Of a DNA stretch of 64,000 nt, positions 15,004 to 24,962 are shown in pieces. The translations under genes and the position numbers were made by a program. Position 1 is the first letter of the stretch; each line of letters starts with the position of its first letter. The stretch covers positions 1 to 64,000 of the forward strand of contig JAJPID010000052.1 in the NCBI GenBank assembly GCA_021324945.1, in the 5' to 3' direction. Source of the DNA: Lysobacterales bacterium. GTDB taxonomy: Bacteria > Pseudomonadota > Gammaproteobacteria > Xanthomonadales > Rhodanobacteraceae. The notes under the pieces are model-generated. The model was not told where the DNA came from. It did not search any database and saw nothing but the letters and a program-made list of their open reading frames with translations.

Positions 15004-16224
15004 ATGCAAATCCAACCCATCCTCGCCGCATTGCGCAAACATCGCCTCGCGACGTTGTTAATCGCGTTGGAGGTCGCACTGGCTTGCGCGGTGCTGTGTA
15101 ACGCCTGTTCGATGATCGCAGATCGCCTTTCGGCGATGCGCATCAATAGCGGCGTCGACGAAGCTTCGCTCGGCGTGATCCACATCACCGGCTACGAACC
15201 GAAGGACGTCAACGACCTCAACGCACGCATGCTCGCGGGCCTGCGCGGGATCGCCGGCGTGCAGTCGGCGGCGGTCATCAGTTCCGTGCCGTTCGGCGTG
15301 CCATGGGGCACGGCCGGCATCAATCTGAATCCGGACGACAACAAGCCGTCGCAGAGTGTGGTGGTGCAGTTCTACGAAGGCAGTCCCGGTGTGATCGAGA
15401 CGCTCGGTTTGCGCTTGGTTGCCGGACACATGCCCGGCGCGGACGATTACCCGCCGCTGCAAGGTTACGCGCCGCTCGATTCGCGCGTGCTGATCACGCG
15501 CGCGCTGGCCGAAAGATTGTGGCCGGGCGAAAACCCGCTCGGCCGGGATTTCTGGACCGGCAAATTCCATTTCCGCGTGATCGGCGTGATCGCGCATCTC
15601 GCGGTTTCGCAATACAACGAAACCGGCCGCAACGGCGCCGAGTGGACGGTGTTCGTGCCCTCGCAACCGGGAGGATTGCTGGCGGGAACGTACGTGCTGC
15701 GCGCCGATCCGCGCGAACTGCCGCGCGTGATGCGCGACGCGAGGCTCGCGGTGGCGAAGATCGCGCCGGACGTGGTGCTCGATACCGATCAGAGCCGCAC
15801 GCTCGAATTCCTGCGCGCGCGTTTCTTCCAGAAGGACCGCGCGATGGCGGGTCTGCTGGTGGGTGTGATCGCGGCACTGTTGCTGGTGACTTCGCTCGGC
15901 ATCGTCGGGCTTGCGAGTTTCTGGGTGGCGCAGCGCCACAAGCAGATCGGCATCCGCCGCGCGCTGGGCGCAAGACGCGCCGACATTCTGCATTACTTCC
16001 AGACCGAGAATTTCCTGATCGTCACCTTCGGCATCGTGCCGGGCATCGTGATGGCGCTCGCGATCAATCTCACGCTGATGAAATTCTACGAATTGCCGCG
16101 CCTGCCGTTGCTGTACCTGCCGATCGGCGCAGTGGTGCTGTGGGCGCTGGGACAACTGGCGGTGCTGCACCCGGCGCTGCGCGCCGCGGCCGTGCCGCCG
16201 GTGGTGGCGACACGGACGGTATGA
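15004..16224 (+). CDS. MacB/FtsX-type ABC permease B2
   Basis: A 406-residue paralogue of the permease at 12169. It shares the opening PILAALRKH, the loop RHKQIGIRRALGARRADILHYFQTEN (given here as a motif region near residues 310-335) and the identical C-terminus VPPVVATRTV. It completes the A-B-A-B arrangement of four permeases. The following response regulator gene begins 37 bases downstream, so regulator and exporter may share transcripts. Confidence 0.88.
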   Translation: MQIQPILAALRKHRLATLLIALEVALACAVLCNACSMIADRLSAMRINSGVDEASLGVIHITGYEPKDVNDLNARMLAGLRGIAGVQSAAVISSVPFGVPWGTAGINLNPDDNKPSQSVVVQFYEGSPGVIETLGLRLVAGHMPGADDYPPLQGYAPLDSRVLITRALAERLWPGENPLGRDFWTGKFHFRVIGVIAHLAVSQYNETGRNGAEWTVFVPSQPGGLLAGTYVLRADPRELPRVMRDARLAVAKIAPDVVLDTDQSRTLEFLRARFFQKDRAMAGLLVGVIAALLLVTSLGIVGLASFWVAQRHKQIGIRRALGARRADILHYFQTENFLIVTFGIVPGIVMALAINLTLMKFYELPRLPLLYLPIGAVVLWALGQLAVLHPALRAAAVPPVVATRTV

Positions 16225-16261
16225 TTGCAACCCTTTTCCGCGCGGGCGCATCCATGTCCGC

Positions 16262-17623
16262 ATGCATTCCAAGCCCATGCGCACGGTCCTGATCATCGAC
16301 GACAATCCGGCGGTGGGCGAGGCGCTGTCGCTGCTGCTGTCGCTGCACGAAATCCGTCCGCTGGTCGCGCACACGCCGGAAGAAGGCTTGAGCCGGCTGT
16401 CGCGCGAGCGCGTGGACGTGGTGATCCAGGACATGAACTTCAGCGCCGACACCACGTCGGGCGAGGAAGGCGCGGCTCTCTTTCGTGCGATCCGCAAGCG
16501 CTACGCCGATCTGCCGGTGATCCTGCTGACCGCGTGGACGCACCTGGAAAGCGCGGTGGAGCTGGTGAAAGCGGGCGCGGCGGATTATCTGGCCAAGCCG
16601 TGGGACGACAACAAGCTGCTGACCACGGTCGAGAACATGCTGGAGCTTTCCGAAGCCTCGCGCGCGGCCGCGCACGCGCGGCTGATGCGCGCGCGCCGGC
16701 GCGATGAACTGGCCGCGCAATACGACCTGCGCGGGCTGGTGTTTGCATCCGAGCCGATGAGCCGCGCGGTGGAACTGGCTTGCCGCGTCGGACGCGCCGA
16801 CGTGCCGGTGCTGATCACCGGTCCCAACGGCGCGGGCAAGGATGGCATCGCGCAGATCGTGCATTTCAATTCCGCGGTGCGCGACAAGGCCTTCGTCGCG
16901 GTGAATTGCGGCGCGTTGCCTTCGGAACTGGTCGAAGCGGAGTTGTTCGGCGCGGAAGCCGGTGCCTACACCGGCGCCACGCGTGCGCGCGAAGGCCGTT
17001 TCGAACTGGCCGACGGCGGCACTTTGTTCCTCGATGAAATCGGCACGCTGCCGTTGCCGGGGCAGGTGAAATTGCTGCGCGTGCTGGAAAGCGGCGAATT
17101 CGAACGCCTGGGTTCGGGGCGCACGCGCAAGGTCAAGGTGCGCGTGATCAGCGCGACCAATGCGGATCTCAAGTCGATGATCCGCGCCGGCACGTTCCGA
17201 GAGGATCTGTACTACCGCTTGAACGTGATCGAGATCGACGTACCGCCGCTTTCCGATCGACAGGACGACGTCCTGCCGCTGGCCGAACACTTCATCGCCG
17301 GACGTGCGCAGTTGAACGACGCCGCGCGCGAGTCGCTGCTGGCGTATTCATGGCCGGGCAACGTGCGCGAACTGAAGAACGCGATCGAACGCGCGGCACT
17401 GCTGGCAGGCGAGGACGGCACGATCACGCCTGCGCAATTGAACCTGCCGCAGCACTCCGCGACCGTCGCGGCGCGCAATCTCGACGAGCCCTCGCAGACC
17501 GCGGTGGAAACCGCGCTGCGCAACGCCAACGGCGTGATCAGCCGCGCCGCGCAGGCGCTGGGGCTTTCGCGGCAGGCGTTGTATCGAAGGATGGAGCGGT
17601 ACGGAATTCCGACAGGAGCGTGA
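16262..17623 (+). CDS. NtrC-family sigma-54-dependent response regulator
   Basis: A 453-residue protein with a receiver domain (1-125; phosphoacceptor D57 in VVIQDMNF, switch lysine in YLAKPW), an AAA+ domain and a C-terminal Fis-type helix-turn-helix (SRAAQALGLSRQALYRRMERYG). In the AAA+ domain, Walker A is GPNGAGKD at 187-194, GAYTGA at 234-239 contacts sigma-54, and Walker B is GGTLFLDEIG. GAYTGA replaces the more common GAFTGA, a known tolerated variant. ATG 16277 is an alternative start. It probably activates the promoter at 7977 and works with the kinase encoded next. That pairing is inferred from adjacency. Confidence 0.92.
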   Translation: MHSKPMRTVLIIDDNPAVGEALSLLLSLHEIRPLVAHTPEEGLSRLSRERVDVVIQDMNFSADTTSGEEGAALFRAIRKRYADLPVILLTAWTHLESAVELVKAGAADYLAKPWDDNKLLTTVENMLELSEASRAAAHARLMRARRRDELAAQYDLRGLVFASEPMSRAVELACRVGRADVPVLITGPNGAGKDGIAQIVHFNSAVRDKAFVAVNCGALPSELVEAELFGAEAGAYTGATRAREGRFELADGGTLFLDEIGTLPLPGQVKLLRVLESGEFERLGSGRTRKVKVRVISATNADLKSMIRAGTFREDLYYRLNVIEIDVPPLSDRQDDVLPLAEHFIAGRAQLNDAARESLLAYSWPGNVRELKNAIERAALLAGEDGTITPAQLNLPQHSATVAARNLDEPSQTAVETALRNANGVISRAAQALGLSRQALYRRMERYGIPTGA

Positions 17624-17718
17624 GTAGTGAGTGGTGAGTAGTGGATTGCCGGCGACGCTTTCAAATATCCAATTTTCGGCTTCTACTACTCACAACCGAC
17701 AACTCACGGCTCACACCC

Positions 17719-19084
17719 ATGCGCCTCTTTTCCCTCGAAGGCCGCCTCACGATCCTGCTCGGCGCGGTCGCCGCCGGCGCGCTGCTGATCTATCTCGCGA
17801 TCACCGCATGGCCACTGCCTGTCTTCGTGCAATGGGCCACCGCGCAGTTCGGCGGCAAGTTCGAGGCCGCGTGGTTGCGCAATCCTCGCAACGGTGTGCC
17901 GCTCACGCTGATCGTGCTGCTGCCGCTGTGCACGTGGCTGGCGCACAACGCGATTTCCCCACTGCGCAAATTGCTGCGTTCGCTGGAAGGCGCGGTGGCC
18001 AGTTATCGCGACGGTGATTTCTCCATCTCGATCGCCAGCCGCCGCCGCGACGAACTTGGTGCCTTGATCAAGATGCACAACGCACTGGGTTCCACTCTGC
18101 GCGAACAGCGCCACAACCTCACGCAACGTGAACTGCTGCTGGACACCGTGGTGCAGAACACGCCGGTCGCGCTGCTGCTGACCGATGCGGTCGGGCATAT
18201 CGTCTACGCCAACATCGCCGCGCGGCACCTGTTCAACGAGGGCCGCAATCCCAACGGGCTGGACCTGCACGAACTGCTCGACGAAGCCCCGGCGCCGTTG
18301 CGCGAGGCCTTCGCCAGCGAAGGCGACCGGCTGTTCGGCGTGGAACTCGACGGCAACGAGGAGATTTTCCATCTCGCGCAACGCGGTTTCCGTTTGTACG
18401 GCAGCCCGCATCGGCTTTTTCTGGTACGTCGCATGACGCGCGAGTTGTCGCGCCAGGAAGTGGCGACCTGGAAAAAGGTGATCCGCACCATCAGCCACGA
18501 GTTGAACAATTCGCTGGCGCCGATCACTTCGCTGGCACATTCGGGCGCGGAGCTGGTACGGCGCGACGAGCGCGAGCGGTTGCTCGCGGTGCTCGCCACC
18601 ATCGGCGAACGCGCGCGCCATCTGCACGGTTTCATCGCGGGTTATGCGGAGTTCGCCAAGCTGCCGGCGCCGCGCCCGCAGACGGTGAACCTGCCGGAAT
18701 TCCTGGCAGCTCGCGCTGCACGTGCGCTTCCGGGTGGTCGGCGCGCCGCCGCCTCAGGGCAGTTTCGATCCCGGTCAGATGGAACACGTATTGCTGAACC
18801 TGCTGAAGAATGCGCACGAAGCCGGCAGCGCGGAAGACGAAGTGGAACTGGAAATGCAGCGCGCGGGCACGCAATTGCGCATCGAGGTGCGCGACCGCGG
18901 CAGCGGCATGAACAAGACCGTTCTGGAAAACGCGCTGCTGCCGTTCTATTCCACCAAGCGCAGCGGCAGCGGATTGGGTCTGGCACTGGCGCGCGAAATC
19001 GTCGAGGCGCACGGCGGGCGCATCGCGCTCGCCAACCGAGACGATGGCGGGCTGCGGGTGACGCTGACGATCCCGCAGGCGTAA
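17719..19084 (+). pseudogene. sensor histidine kinase gene with a +1 frameshift
   Basis: The first frame encodes a membrane helix ([19 protein letters not shown]), a second helix near residue 65, a HAMP-like segment, a PAS-like domain (about 135-230) and the phosphoacceptor H-box ([19 protein letters not shown]). It then loses homology after VNLPEFLA near 18706. The ATPase half continues in the next frame from about 18707: N-box [12 protein letters not shown]1 DRGSGM, F-box LPFYSTKR, G2 GSGLGLALA. Removing one G at 18704-18706 would restore a continuous kinase of about 450 residues. As read, the kinase is split and probably inactive, unless this is a sequencing error. It would be the partner of the NtrC-type regulator. 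Confidence 0.85.
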
Positions 19085-19128
19085 CGCGCGCCGCTTATAC
19101 TTCGCGTCGCATACACGAGGGGAACGCA

Positions 19129-20094
19129 ATGGGCGCCATTCTTGCCGCAGTCATCATTGTTGTCGTGGTGGTCGTGCTGATCAAGCTGGTGCGGATCGTG
19201 CCGCAGGGCTGGGAATGGACGGTCGAGACCTTCGGCAAATACACCGCCACGTTGGAACCCGGCCTGCATTTCCTGATTCCGATTTATCAGGCGGTCGGGC
19301 GCAAGATCAACATGATGGAGCAGGTGCTGGCGATTCCCTCGCAGGACGTGATTACCAAGGACAACGCGGTCGTCAAGGTGGACGGGGTGGTGTTCTATCA
19401 GGTGCTGGACGCGGCGAAAGCCGCGTACGAAGTCGCCAACCTGGAACTGGCGACCACCAATCTGATCATGACCAACATCCGCACGGTGCTGGGTTCACTG
19501 GATCTAGATGAATCATTGTCCAAGCGCGACGAGATCAATGCGCGCTTGTTGAAGGTCGCCGATGAAGCGACGCACCCGTGGGGCATCAAGATCACGCGCG
19601 TGGAATTGAAGGATATCCAGCCGCCGCGGGATCTGGTCGATTCGATGGCGCGGCAGATGAAGGCCGAGCGCGAGAAGCGCGCGAACATCCTGGAAGCCGA
19701 AGGTTTCCGACAAGCCGCGATCCTGAAAGCCGAAGGCGAGAAGCAGTCGGTGATTCTGGCCGCCGAAGGCGAGAAGGAAGCGGCGTTTCGCCAGGCCGAG
19801 GCGCGCGAGCGCCTGGCCGCTGCGGAAGCGAAGGCGACTGAGGTCGTATCGGTCGCGATCGAACACGGCGACATCAATGCGCTGAATTATTTCGTCGCCG
19901 GTAAATATGTCGAGGCGTTAAAGGCGATGGCCGATTCGCCCAATCAAAAGATGCTGCTGCTGCCGGTGGAAGCGACCGGCATCATCGGCTCGCTCGCCGG
20001 CATTGCCGAAATCGCGAAGGAGTCATTCTCGAAACAGGCCGAACAGCGCAATACGCCGCGGCCGCCGCCTTCGAATACGCAGGTCTCGTCATGA
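19129..20094 (+). CDS. SPFH/stomatin-like membrane protein (QmcA family)
   Basis: A 321-residue protein with an N-terminal membrane helix ([19 protein letters not shown]), an SPFH domain ([15 protein letters not shown] ... [14 protein letters not shown] ... LRxxLG-type helix) and a long Ala/Glu-rich coiled coil ([20 protein letters not shown]). Such proteins form large membrane rings linked to membrane organisation and protease control. The start codon overlaps by 4 bases nothing upstream but the next gene (NfeD) begins in its stop, the usual SPFH-NfeD operon. Because of the kinase frameshift, the upstream frame reads into this gene, but there is no real fusion. Confidence 0.92.
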   Translation: MGAILAAVIIVVVVVVLIKLVRIVPQGWEWTVETFGKYTATLEPGLHFLIPIYQAVGRKINMMEQVLAIPSQDVITKDNAVVKVDGVVFYQVLDAAKAAYEVANLELATTNLIMTNIRTVLGSLDLDESLSKRDEINARLLKVADEATHPWGIKITRVELKDIQPPRDLVDSMARQMKAEREKRANILEAEGFRQAAILKAEGEKQSVILAAEGEKEAAFRQAEARERLAAAEAKATEVVSVAIEHGDINALNYFVAGKYVEALKAMADSPNQKMLLLPVEATGIIGSLAGIAEIAKESFSKQAEQRNTPRPPPSNTQVSS

Positions 20095-20540
20095 GTCCAA
20101 TCCCGACGCATTATCTGTGGTGGGTGCTTGCGCTGATCCTGATCGCGGGCGAAGTGCTGGCGCCGGGATATTTCCTGCTATGGATCGGCATCGCAGCGGC
20201 GGCGATGGGCGTGCTCGCGTTCGCGTTGCCGGACTTGAGTGTGCTGGTGCAGGCGATTTTGTTCGCGGTGCTGGCCTTCATCAGTTGCATCGCGTACTGG
20301 AAATTCGTGCGGCCGCGATTGCAGCGCGATGTGAGCGCCGATGCCGCGCTGTTGAACCGCCGCGGCGCGCGCATGATCGGGCAGCGCTACGTGCTCGAGA
20401 CCGCAATCGTCAACGGCCGCGGCAAGGCGCGCGTTGGCGACGGCGAATGGCTGGTGGAAGGTCCCGACTTGCCTGTTGGCGCGACCGTGGAAGTCATCGG
20501 TGTGGAAGGCACGACATTGAAAGTGCGCCCGGCCGGGTGA
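20091..20540 (+). CDS. NfeD-family membrane protein
   Basis: A 149-residue protein with about three membrane helices (residues 8-75) and a C-terminal OB-fold (about 90-149, ending [17 protein letters not shown]). It is the short NfeD form lacking the ClpP-class protease domain. Its ATG overlaps the stop of the stomatin-like gene (ATGA). NfeD partners SPFH proteins in the inner membrane. Confidence 0.9.
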   Translation: MSPIPTHYLWWVLALILIAGEVLAPGYFLLWIGIAAAAMGVLAFALPDLSVLVQAILFAVLAFISCIAYWKFVRPRLQRDVSADAALLNRRGARMIGQRYVLETAIVNGRGKARVGDGEWLVEGPDLPVGATVEVIGVEGTTLKVRPAG

Positions 20541-20551
20541 ATCGCGCCCGC

Positions 20552-21784
20552 ATGAACTCGCTCGACCCGGTCATCCGCGCGCGCATCGGTTTCGTGATCG
20601 AACTGGCGCGCCGCCTGCACCAGTATGGCGCGGCCGCCCCGCGGCTGGAACAGGCGATCGGCTTGGTCGGGCAGAAACTCGGTCTGGAATGCGAAGCGCT
20701 GTCCACACCGACGTCGGTGGTGCTGTCGTTCGCCGAACGCGGCGGAGACGGGCTGGCCGAATACACGCAGGTGCTGCGCATGGCGCCGGGCGACGTGAAC
20801 CTCGCTCGCCTGTGCCGCGCCGATGAGATCGCCGATCGCGTGATCGATGGCAGCATGGCGGCGCGCGACGGCTTGCAACAATTGCGCGCACTGGGCCGGC
20901 CGTTGTCGCGGCCCGCATTGATCGCGATCGTCTGCAGCTACGGGTTGGCGGCGGCGAGCGTGGCGGTGCTGTTCGGCACAGCGTGGGTCGACGCGTCGGT
21001 CGCCGGCATATTAGGCGTGCTGATCGGCGTGATCAGCGTGACCGGTTACAAACGTCCGCGCCTTGCAGCCGCGAGCGAAGCGATCGCGGCCCTGATCGCC
21101 ACCTTCATCGCCACCGCGATCAGCGCATGGATCGTGCCGTTGGCGTTGAAGCAGGTGATGATTTCCGCGCTGATCGTCCTCGTGCCCGGCATGACACTGA
21201 CCAATGCCGTGCGCGAACTGTCCAGCCAGCATCTGGTGTCCGGCGTTTCGCGCGTGGCCGGCGCAATCGCGACTTTGTTGAAGCTGACGTTCGGCACCGT
21301 GGCTGCGGCACAGGTGTGCGCGATGCTCGGCATCCTGCCGGCCGCGCATCCATTGCCGCCGTTGCCGGAGTGGGCGCAATGGCCGGCGCTATTGGTGGGC
21401 GCGGTCTCGTTCGCCATGCTTTTTCAGGCCGCGCCGCGCGATTATCTGCTGGTAATTGGCGCGGTGGTCGTAGGTTATCTCGCCACGCATTTCGGCGGCG
21501 CCACGCTCGGTGCGCCATTCGGCGTCTTCATCGGCGGACTGATTCTTGCCGCGCTCGCGAATCTTTATGCACGTGTCGCCAATCGGCCGGGCGCATTGGT
21601 GCGCGAGCCCGGAATCCTGCTGCTGGTGCCGGGTAGTGTCGGCTTCCGCAGCATGTCTTATTTGTTCACCAGCGAGGTGGGGCTCGGCGCGCAAACCGGC
21701 ATTCTGCTGGTAACGCTGCTTATCGCGCTGGTCGCGGGTTTGTTGTTCGGGGATTTGCTGATTGCGCCGAGACGCAGTCTGTGA
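20552..21784 (+). CDS. threonine/serine exporter family protein (ThrE / YjjP-YjjB fusion)
   Basis: A 410-residue protein with a soluble N-terminal domain (about 1-110, ARRLHQYGAAAPRLEQAI ... LSTPTSVVLSF) and roughly ten membrane helices. The two parts match YjjP and YjjB, fused as in Corynebacterium ThrE, which exports threonine and serine. An alternative GTG start at 20537 would overlap the NfeD stop as GTGA; I kept ATG 20552 because neither has a strong ribosome site. Substrate is inferred from the family. Confidence 0.85.
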   Translation: MNSLDPVIRARIGFVIELARRLHQYGAAAPRLEQAIGLVGQKLGLECEALSTPTSVVLSFAERGGDGLAEYTQVLRMAPGDVNLARLCRADEIADRVIDGSMAARDGLQQLRALGRPLSRPALIAIVCSYGLAAASVAVLFGTAWVDASVAGILGVLIGVISVTGYKRPRLAAASEAIAALIATFIATAISAWIVPLALKQVMISALIVLVPGMTLTNAVRELSSQHLVSGVSRVAGAIATLLKLTFGTVAAAQVCAMLGILPAAHPLPPLPEWAQWPALLVGAVSFAMLFQAAPRDYLLVIGAVVVGYLATHFGGATLGAPFGVFIGGLILAALANLYARVANRPGALVREPGILLLVPGSVGFRSMSYLFTSEVGLGAQTGILLVTLLIALVAGLLFGDLLIAPRRSL

Positions 21785-21868
21785 GGCTTGTAATGGAGCA
21801 GCGCAGTGTCGAATGAAAATCGCGATCCAAGTATGGATGGCACGCGAAATCGCGCAGCAATTGCGGCG

Positions 21869-21933
21869 CGGCGAGTCCGGACATGTGCCGGACTCGCCGT
21901 ATCGGCGCAGGGCAAGAAAGACCTGTCGCCGAT
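21869..21933 (+). repeat. partial copy (stems III and IV) of the four-hairpin element
   Basis: CGGCGAGTCCGG (21869-21880) pairs perfectly with CCGGACTCGCCG (21888-21899). One base later, ATCGGCG (21901-21907) pairs with CGCCGAT (21927-21933), with inner CAGG/CCTG. These correspond to stems III and IV of the elements at 12015 and 49450. Stems I and II are not clear here. The element lies between convergent genes and may also act as a terminator. Confidence 0.7.
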
Positions 21934-21938
21934 TATCA

Positions 21939-22259
21939 CTATTTAATCAACATGCTCTTTTCGGACTTGCCCGATTTCAGCGCGGCAGTGAACCAGCGCG
22001 GACGTTTGCCGCGGCCGGACCAGGTCATCGAAGGGTCGGCGGGATTGCGGTATTTCGGCGCGACCTTGCCGCGTTTGCCGCGGCGGCCGCGTCCGCCGTA
22101 AACCTCGGCAAAAGTGACGCCCTCGGCCTTCAGCAGGGCATCGACCTTGGCGCGCACCTTGGCCATTTTTTCCTTGCCCAAGTCGTTCTTGCGGGCAGCG
22201 ATTCTGCGGCTCAGCTCCTCAAGCTGCTTTTCGTTGAGCGATTTCAAATCGACGGCCAT
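21939..22259 (-). CDS. H-NS family nucleoid protein (XrvA-like)
   Basis: A 106-residue protein with an N-terminal coiled-coil oligomerisation part (LKSLNEKQLEELSRRIAARK) and a C-terminal DNA-binding domain whose core YRNPADPSMTWSGRGKRPRWF matches the H-NS signature (about residues 69-89). It silences A+T-rich, often acquired, DNA. Silencing of the A+T-richer transposon cargo in this genome is a reasonable inference. Single gene, convergent with the ThrE-type gene. Confidence 0.93.
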   Translation of the reverse strand: MAVDLKSLNEKQLEELSRRIAARKNDLGKEKMAKVRAKVDALLKAEGVTFAEVYGGRGRRGKRGKVAPKYRNPADPSMTWSGRGKRPRWFTAALKSGKSEKSMLIK

Positions 22260-22396
22260 GACTGCTCCTAGAATTTGACGGTGGACAAAACCGGCTGAAA
22301 ATAATCCGTGCCGGTGTACCGGTCATTCTGGCCGAAAAATGCGCAACGTGCAAAAGGGGCGATTTACGACGGTTATCCACGCTCGGCCGAATCCGA

Positions 22397-24094
22397 TTAT
22401 CCGAACAATGCCAGCAATTCTCGTTTGTCCAGATTCCGACTTTCCGTATCAACGCGACCGCGATATTCGAACGTGCCGTTTGCCAGGCCGCGCTCGCTCA
22501 CCACCACGCGATGCGGAATGCCGATCAATTCGATGTCCGCGAACATCGGCCCGGGGCGCAAGCCGCGATCGTCCAATACGGTTTCGATGCCGCGCTCGTT
22601 CAATTCGCGATACAACGATTCGGCGGCTTCCAAAACTTTCGAATCGTTTTTGGGATTGATGATGCAGACGGCCACGCGCCAAGGCGCCATCGGTTCGGGC
22701 CAGACGATGCCGCGCTCGTCGTGGCCCTGCTCGATCGCCGCAGCGACCACGCGCGACACACCGATGCCGTAGCAGCCGGTCAGCGGCGTCACGGATTTGC
22801 CATTCGCATCCAACACGGTGACGTTCATGGTCTGCGTGTATTTGCGACCATTCTGGAAAATGTGTCCAACCTCGATGCCGCGTGCGATGGACAGCGTGCC
22901 GCGACCGTCTGGCGAGGGATCGCCCGCGACCACCTTGCGCAGATCGGCGATGCGCGTGACGCGCGCATCGCGGTGCCAGTTGGCACCGGTGAGATGGGTG
23001 CCATCCTGATTGCCGCCGCAGACGAAATCCACCAACACGCTTGCTGCGCGATCGACGATCACCGGCACGTCCGCGGGCAAGCCGACAGGACCGATGAAAC
23101 CCGCGTGCGCGCCGGTAGCCGCGAGGATCTGCTCTTCCGACGCCAGCATTGATTCACCGCCCAGCTCCGGCAGTTTCGAGGCCTTGACCTCGTTCAATTC
23201 GTGATCGCCCCGCAGGCATAACGCGACCACGCCCCCTACGCCGCGCACCAGAACGGTTTTCACGCATTCCGTGGGCTGCACGTTCAAGAACGCCGATACT
23301 TCAGCGATGGTTTTCTGCGTCGGGGTATCGACGCGTTTCAATTCTTTAGAAGGCTCGGGACGCACCATTTCCGGCGCCATCGCTTCAGCCAGTTCGACAT
23401 TGGCCGCGTAATCGGATTCATTGGAAAACGCGATCGCGTCCTCGCCCGAATCAGCCAATACCTGGAATTCGTGGCTGACGTCGCCGCCGATCGCGCCGGA
23501 ATCGGCCGCTACCGCGCGGAATTTCAAACCCAGGCGCGTGAAGATGCGCGAATAGGCATCAAACATCGTCTTGTACGTTTCATCGAGCGAAGTCTGATCG
23601 AGATGAAACGAATAGGCGTCCTTCATCAGGAATTCGCGTGCGCGCATCACACCGAAACGCGGCCGGATCTCGTCACGGAATTTGGTCTGGACCTGAAAAA
23701 ACGTGACCGGCAATTGCTTGTAACTGGACACCTCGCTGCGCACGAAATCGCAGATGATTTCCTCATGCGTGGGACCGAAGCAGTATTCCTGCTCCTTGCG
23801 GTCGCGCATTTTCAAAAGCGTCGGGCCGTATTTTTCCCAGCGGCCGGATTCTTCCCACAACTCGCGCGGCTGCACGCAGGGCATCGTCATTTCGATCGCG
23901 CCGGCCCGCTGCATTTCCTCGCGCACCACGCCTTCGACCTTGCGCAGCACGCGCAGACCCAGCGGCGACCAGGTGTAGATGCCTGCGGCGAGCTTGCGGA
24001 TCATCCCGGCGCGCAGCATCAGCTTGTGGCTGGCGATCTCGGCATCGGCCGGCGCCTCGCGCGCGGTGTTCAAATGGAATTGGGACAGGCGCAT
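22397..24094 (-). CDS. proS: prolyl-tRNA synthetase, bacterial long form
   Basis: A 565-residue class II synthetase beginning [20 protein letters not shown]. Motif 2 region is [25 protein letters not shown]. The editing (INS) domain lies about 225-400 ([12 protein letters not shown] ... [12 protein letters not shown]). Motif 3 is [13 protein letters not shown], and the anticodon-binding domain is at the end ([22 protein letters not shown]). It charges tRNA-Pro and clears Ala-tRNA-Pro. The start at 24094 fits the family; the longer frame upstream is unrelated sequence. Confidence 0.97.
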   Translation of the reverse strand: MRLSQFHLNTAREAPADAEIASHKLMLRAGMIRKLAAGIYTWSPLGLRVLRKVEGVVREEMQRAGAIEMTMPCVQPRELWEESGRWEKYGPTLLKMRDRKEQEYCFGPTHEEIICDFVRSEVSSYKQLPVTFFQVQTKFRDEIRPRFGVMRAREFLMKDAYSFHLDQTSLDETYKTMFDAYSRIFTRLGLKFRAVAADSGAIGGDVSHEFQVLADSGEDAIAFSNESDYAANVELAEAMAPEMVRPEPSKELKRVDTPTQKTIAEVSAFLNVQPTECVKTVLVRGVGGVVALCLRGDHELNEVKASKLPELGGESMLASEEQILAATGAHAGFIGPVGLPADVPVIVDRAASVLVDFVCGGNQDGTHLTGANWHRDARVTRIADLRKVVAGDPSPDGRGTLSIARGIEVGHIFQNGRKYTQTMNVTVLDANGKSVTPLTGCYGIGVSRVVAAAIEQGHDERGIVWPEPMAPWRVAVCIINPKNDSKVLEAAESLYRELNERGIETVLDDRGLRPGPMFADIELIGIPHRVVVSERGLANGTFEYRGRVDTESRNLDKRELLALFG

Positions 24095-24171
24095 TTTTGT
24101 GATGTATTGAAACGAACCGGTGATTGTAGCTAAAGCGAAGTCTGGTTGCGGTCGCAAAGAGGTACATCTCG

Positions 24172-24300
24172 CGTCGATGCAGACCATGGACGGCCGGGTT
24201 GAGCGAGTTTTAAGCGCCGTCGCATGACGCCAAGCATCGCAGCCGGGGCGCGGGAAAGACGCGCATGTTCGAGCACAGGATGTGCAAGTTTGCGCGGGCG
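24172..24300. repeat. dispersed intergenic repeat, copy B
   Basis: The 293-base gap between proS and the DUF4124-like gene holds a sequence aligning with 172-300 over most of its length. It contains GTCGATGCAGACC, GAGCGAG, GCATCGCAGCCG, and a hairpin with TTCGAGCACAGGATGTGCAAG inside GCGCA ... TGCGC arms. No gene is visible. Confidence 0.6.
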
Positions 24301-24387
24301 CGCGCTAGGGTGCGCAGTCCTTGGCAGGGTGAGGGAAACTCTGCGATTGCATCGCAAGGATTCCGGCTTTCGCCAGAATGAGGAAAA

Positions 24388-24831
24388 TCAACCGTTGCAA
24401 TACTGCTTCTTTTGCGCCTGGGCGGTCGCCAGCTCCTGCTGGCGTTGGGTATCGCTCATGTTCTGCTGCGGGGAATTCGCGTCGCCGGACGTCAATGGCT
24501 GATTGCTGTTGAGTAACGCGATGTTGCTGTCGAGCTGCTTGCAGAGGCTGGCGCGGTTCGCGGGGGTGTCGGGCATGCGCGCCGCAGACTGCGCGGCGGT
24601 GACCGGTCTGGCGGGCGTGGCCGCGGTCGCTGCCGTGGCGGGCGCCGCGGTTACGGGCGTGGTGACGTTGCTGCTGACGCTCACCTTGTCGTATTTGGAG
24701 CCAGCGGGCGGCGGCACGTCGGAGTAGTGCGTGGTGCCATTGGCGTCCTTCCACTTATAGACCTGCGCGCCGGCAAGAGTGGCGAAGGCGAACGCGGTGA
24801 AAGCGAACACGGCGGGGGCGAGCAGTCGCAT
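24388..24831 (-). CDS. exported DUF4124-like protein
   Basis: A 147-residue protein with a signal peptide (MRLLAPAVFAFTAFAFATLAG). Directly after cleavage comes QVYKWKDANGTTHYSDVPPP, the typical DUF4124 pattern (YKW.D..G..HYSD.PP). The middle is an Ala/Thr/Pro linker and the end is a helix rich in Gln with CKQLDSNI and KKQYCNG, giving two cysteines. Function of DUF4124 proteins is unknown; they are periplasmic. Divergent from pssA. Confidence 0.85.
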   Translation of the reverse strand: MRLLAPAVFAFTAFAFATLAGAQVYKWKDANGTTHYSDVPPPAGSKYDKVSVSSNVTTPVTAAPATAATAATPARPVTAAQSAARMPDTPANRASLCKQLDSNIALLNSNQPLTSGDANSPQQNMSDTQRQQELATAQAQKKQYCNG

Positions 24832-24962
24832 GGGGATCTCCAATGGCGCGGTAGGGGCGCGCCGAGTCAGCGCATGGATAGCACCACATGCCTCCCGGAA
24901 CAAGCGGGCTGCGTCACGGTGATGGATTACACTTGCCATGAAGCTTGCCCGCATCCGCCCGC

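Noticed and set aside
17641-20094. A single open frame joining a histidine kinase N-terminus to a stomatin-like protein
   Set aside because: The middle part has no homology and is the wrong frame of the kinase ATPase domain. It arises from the frameshift near 18706 and chance lack of stops.
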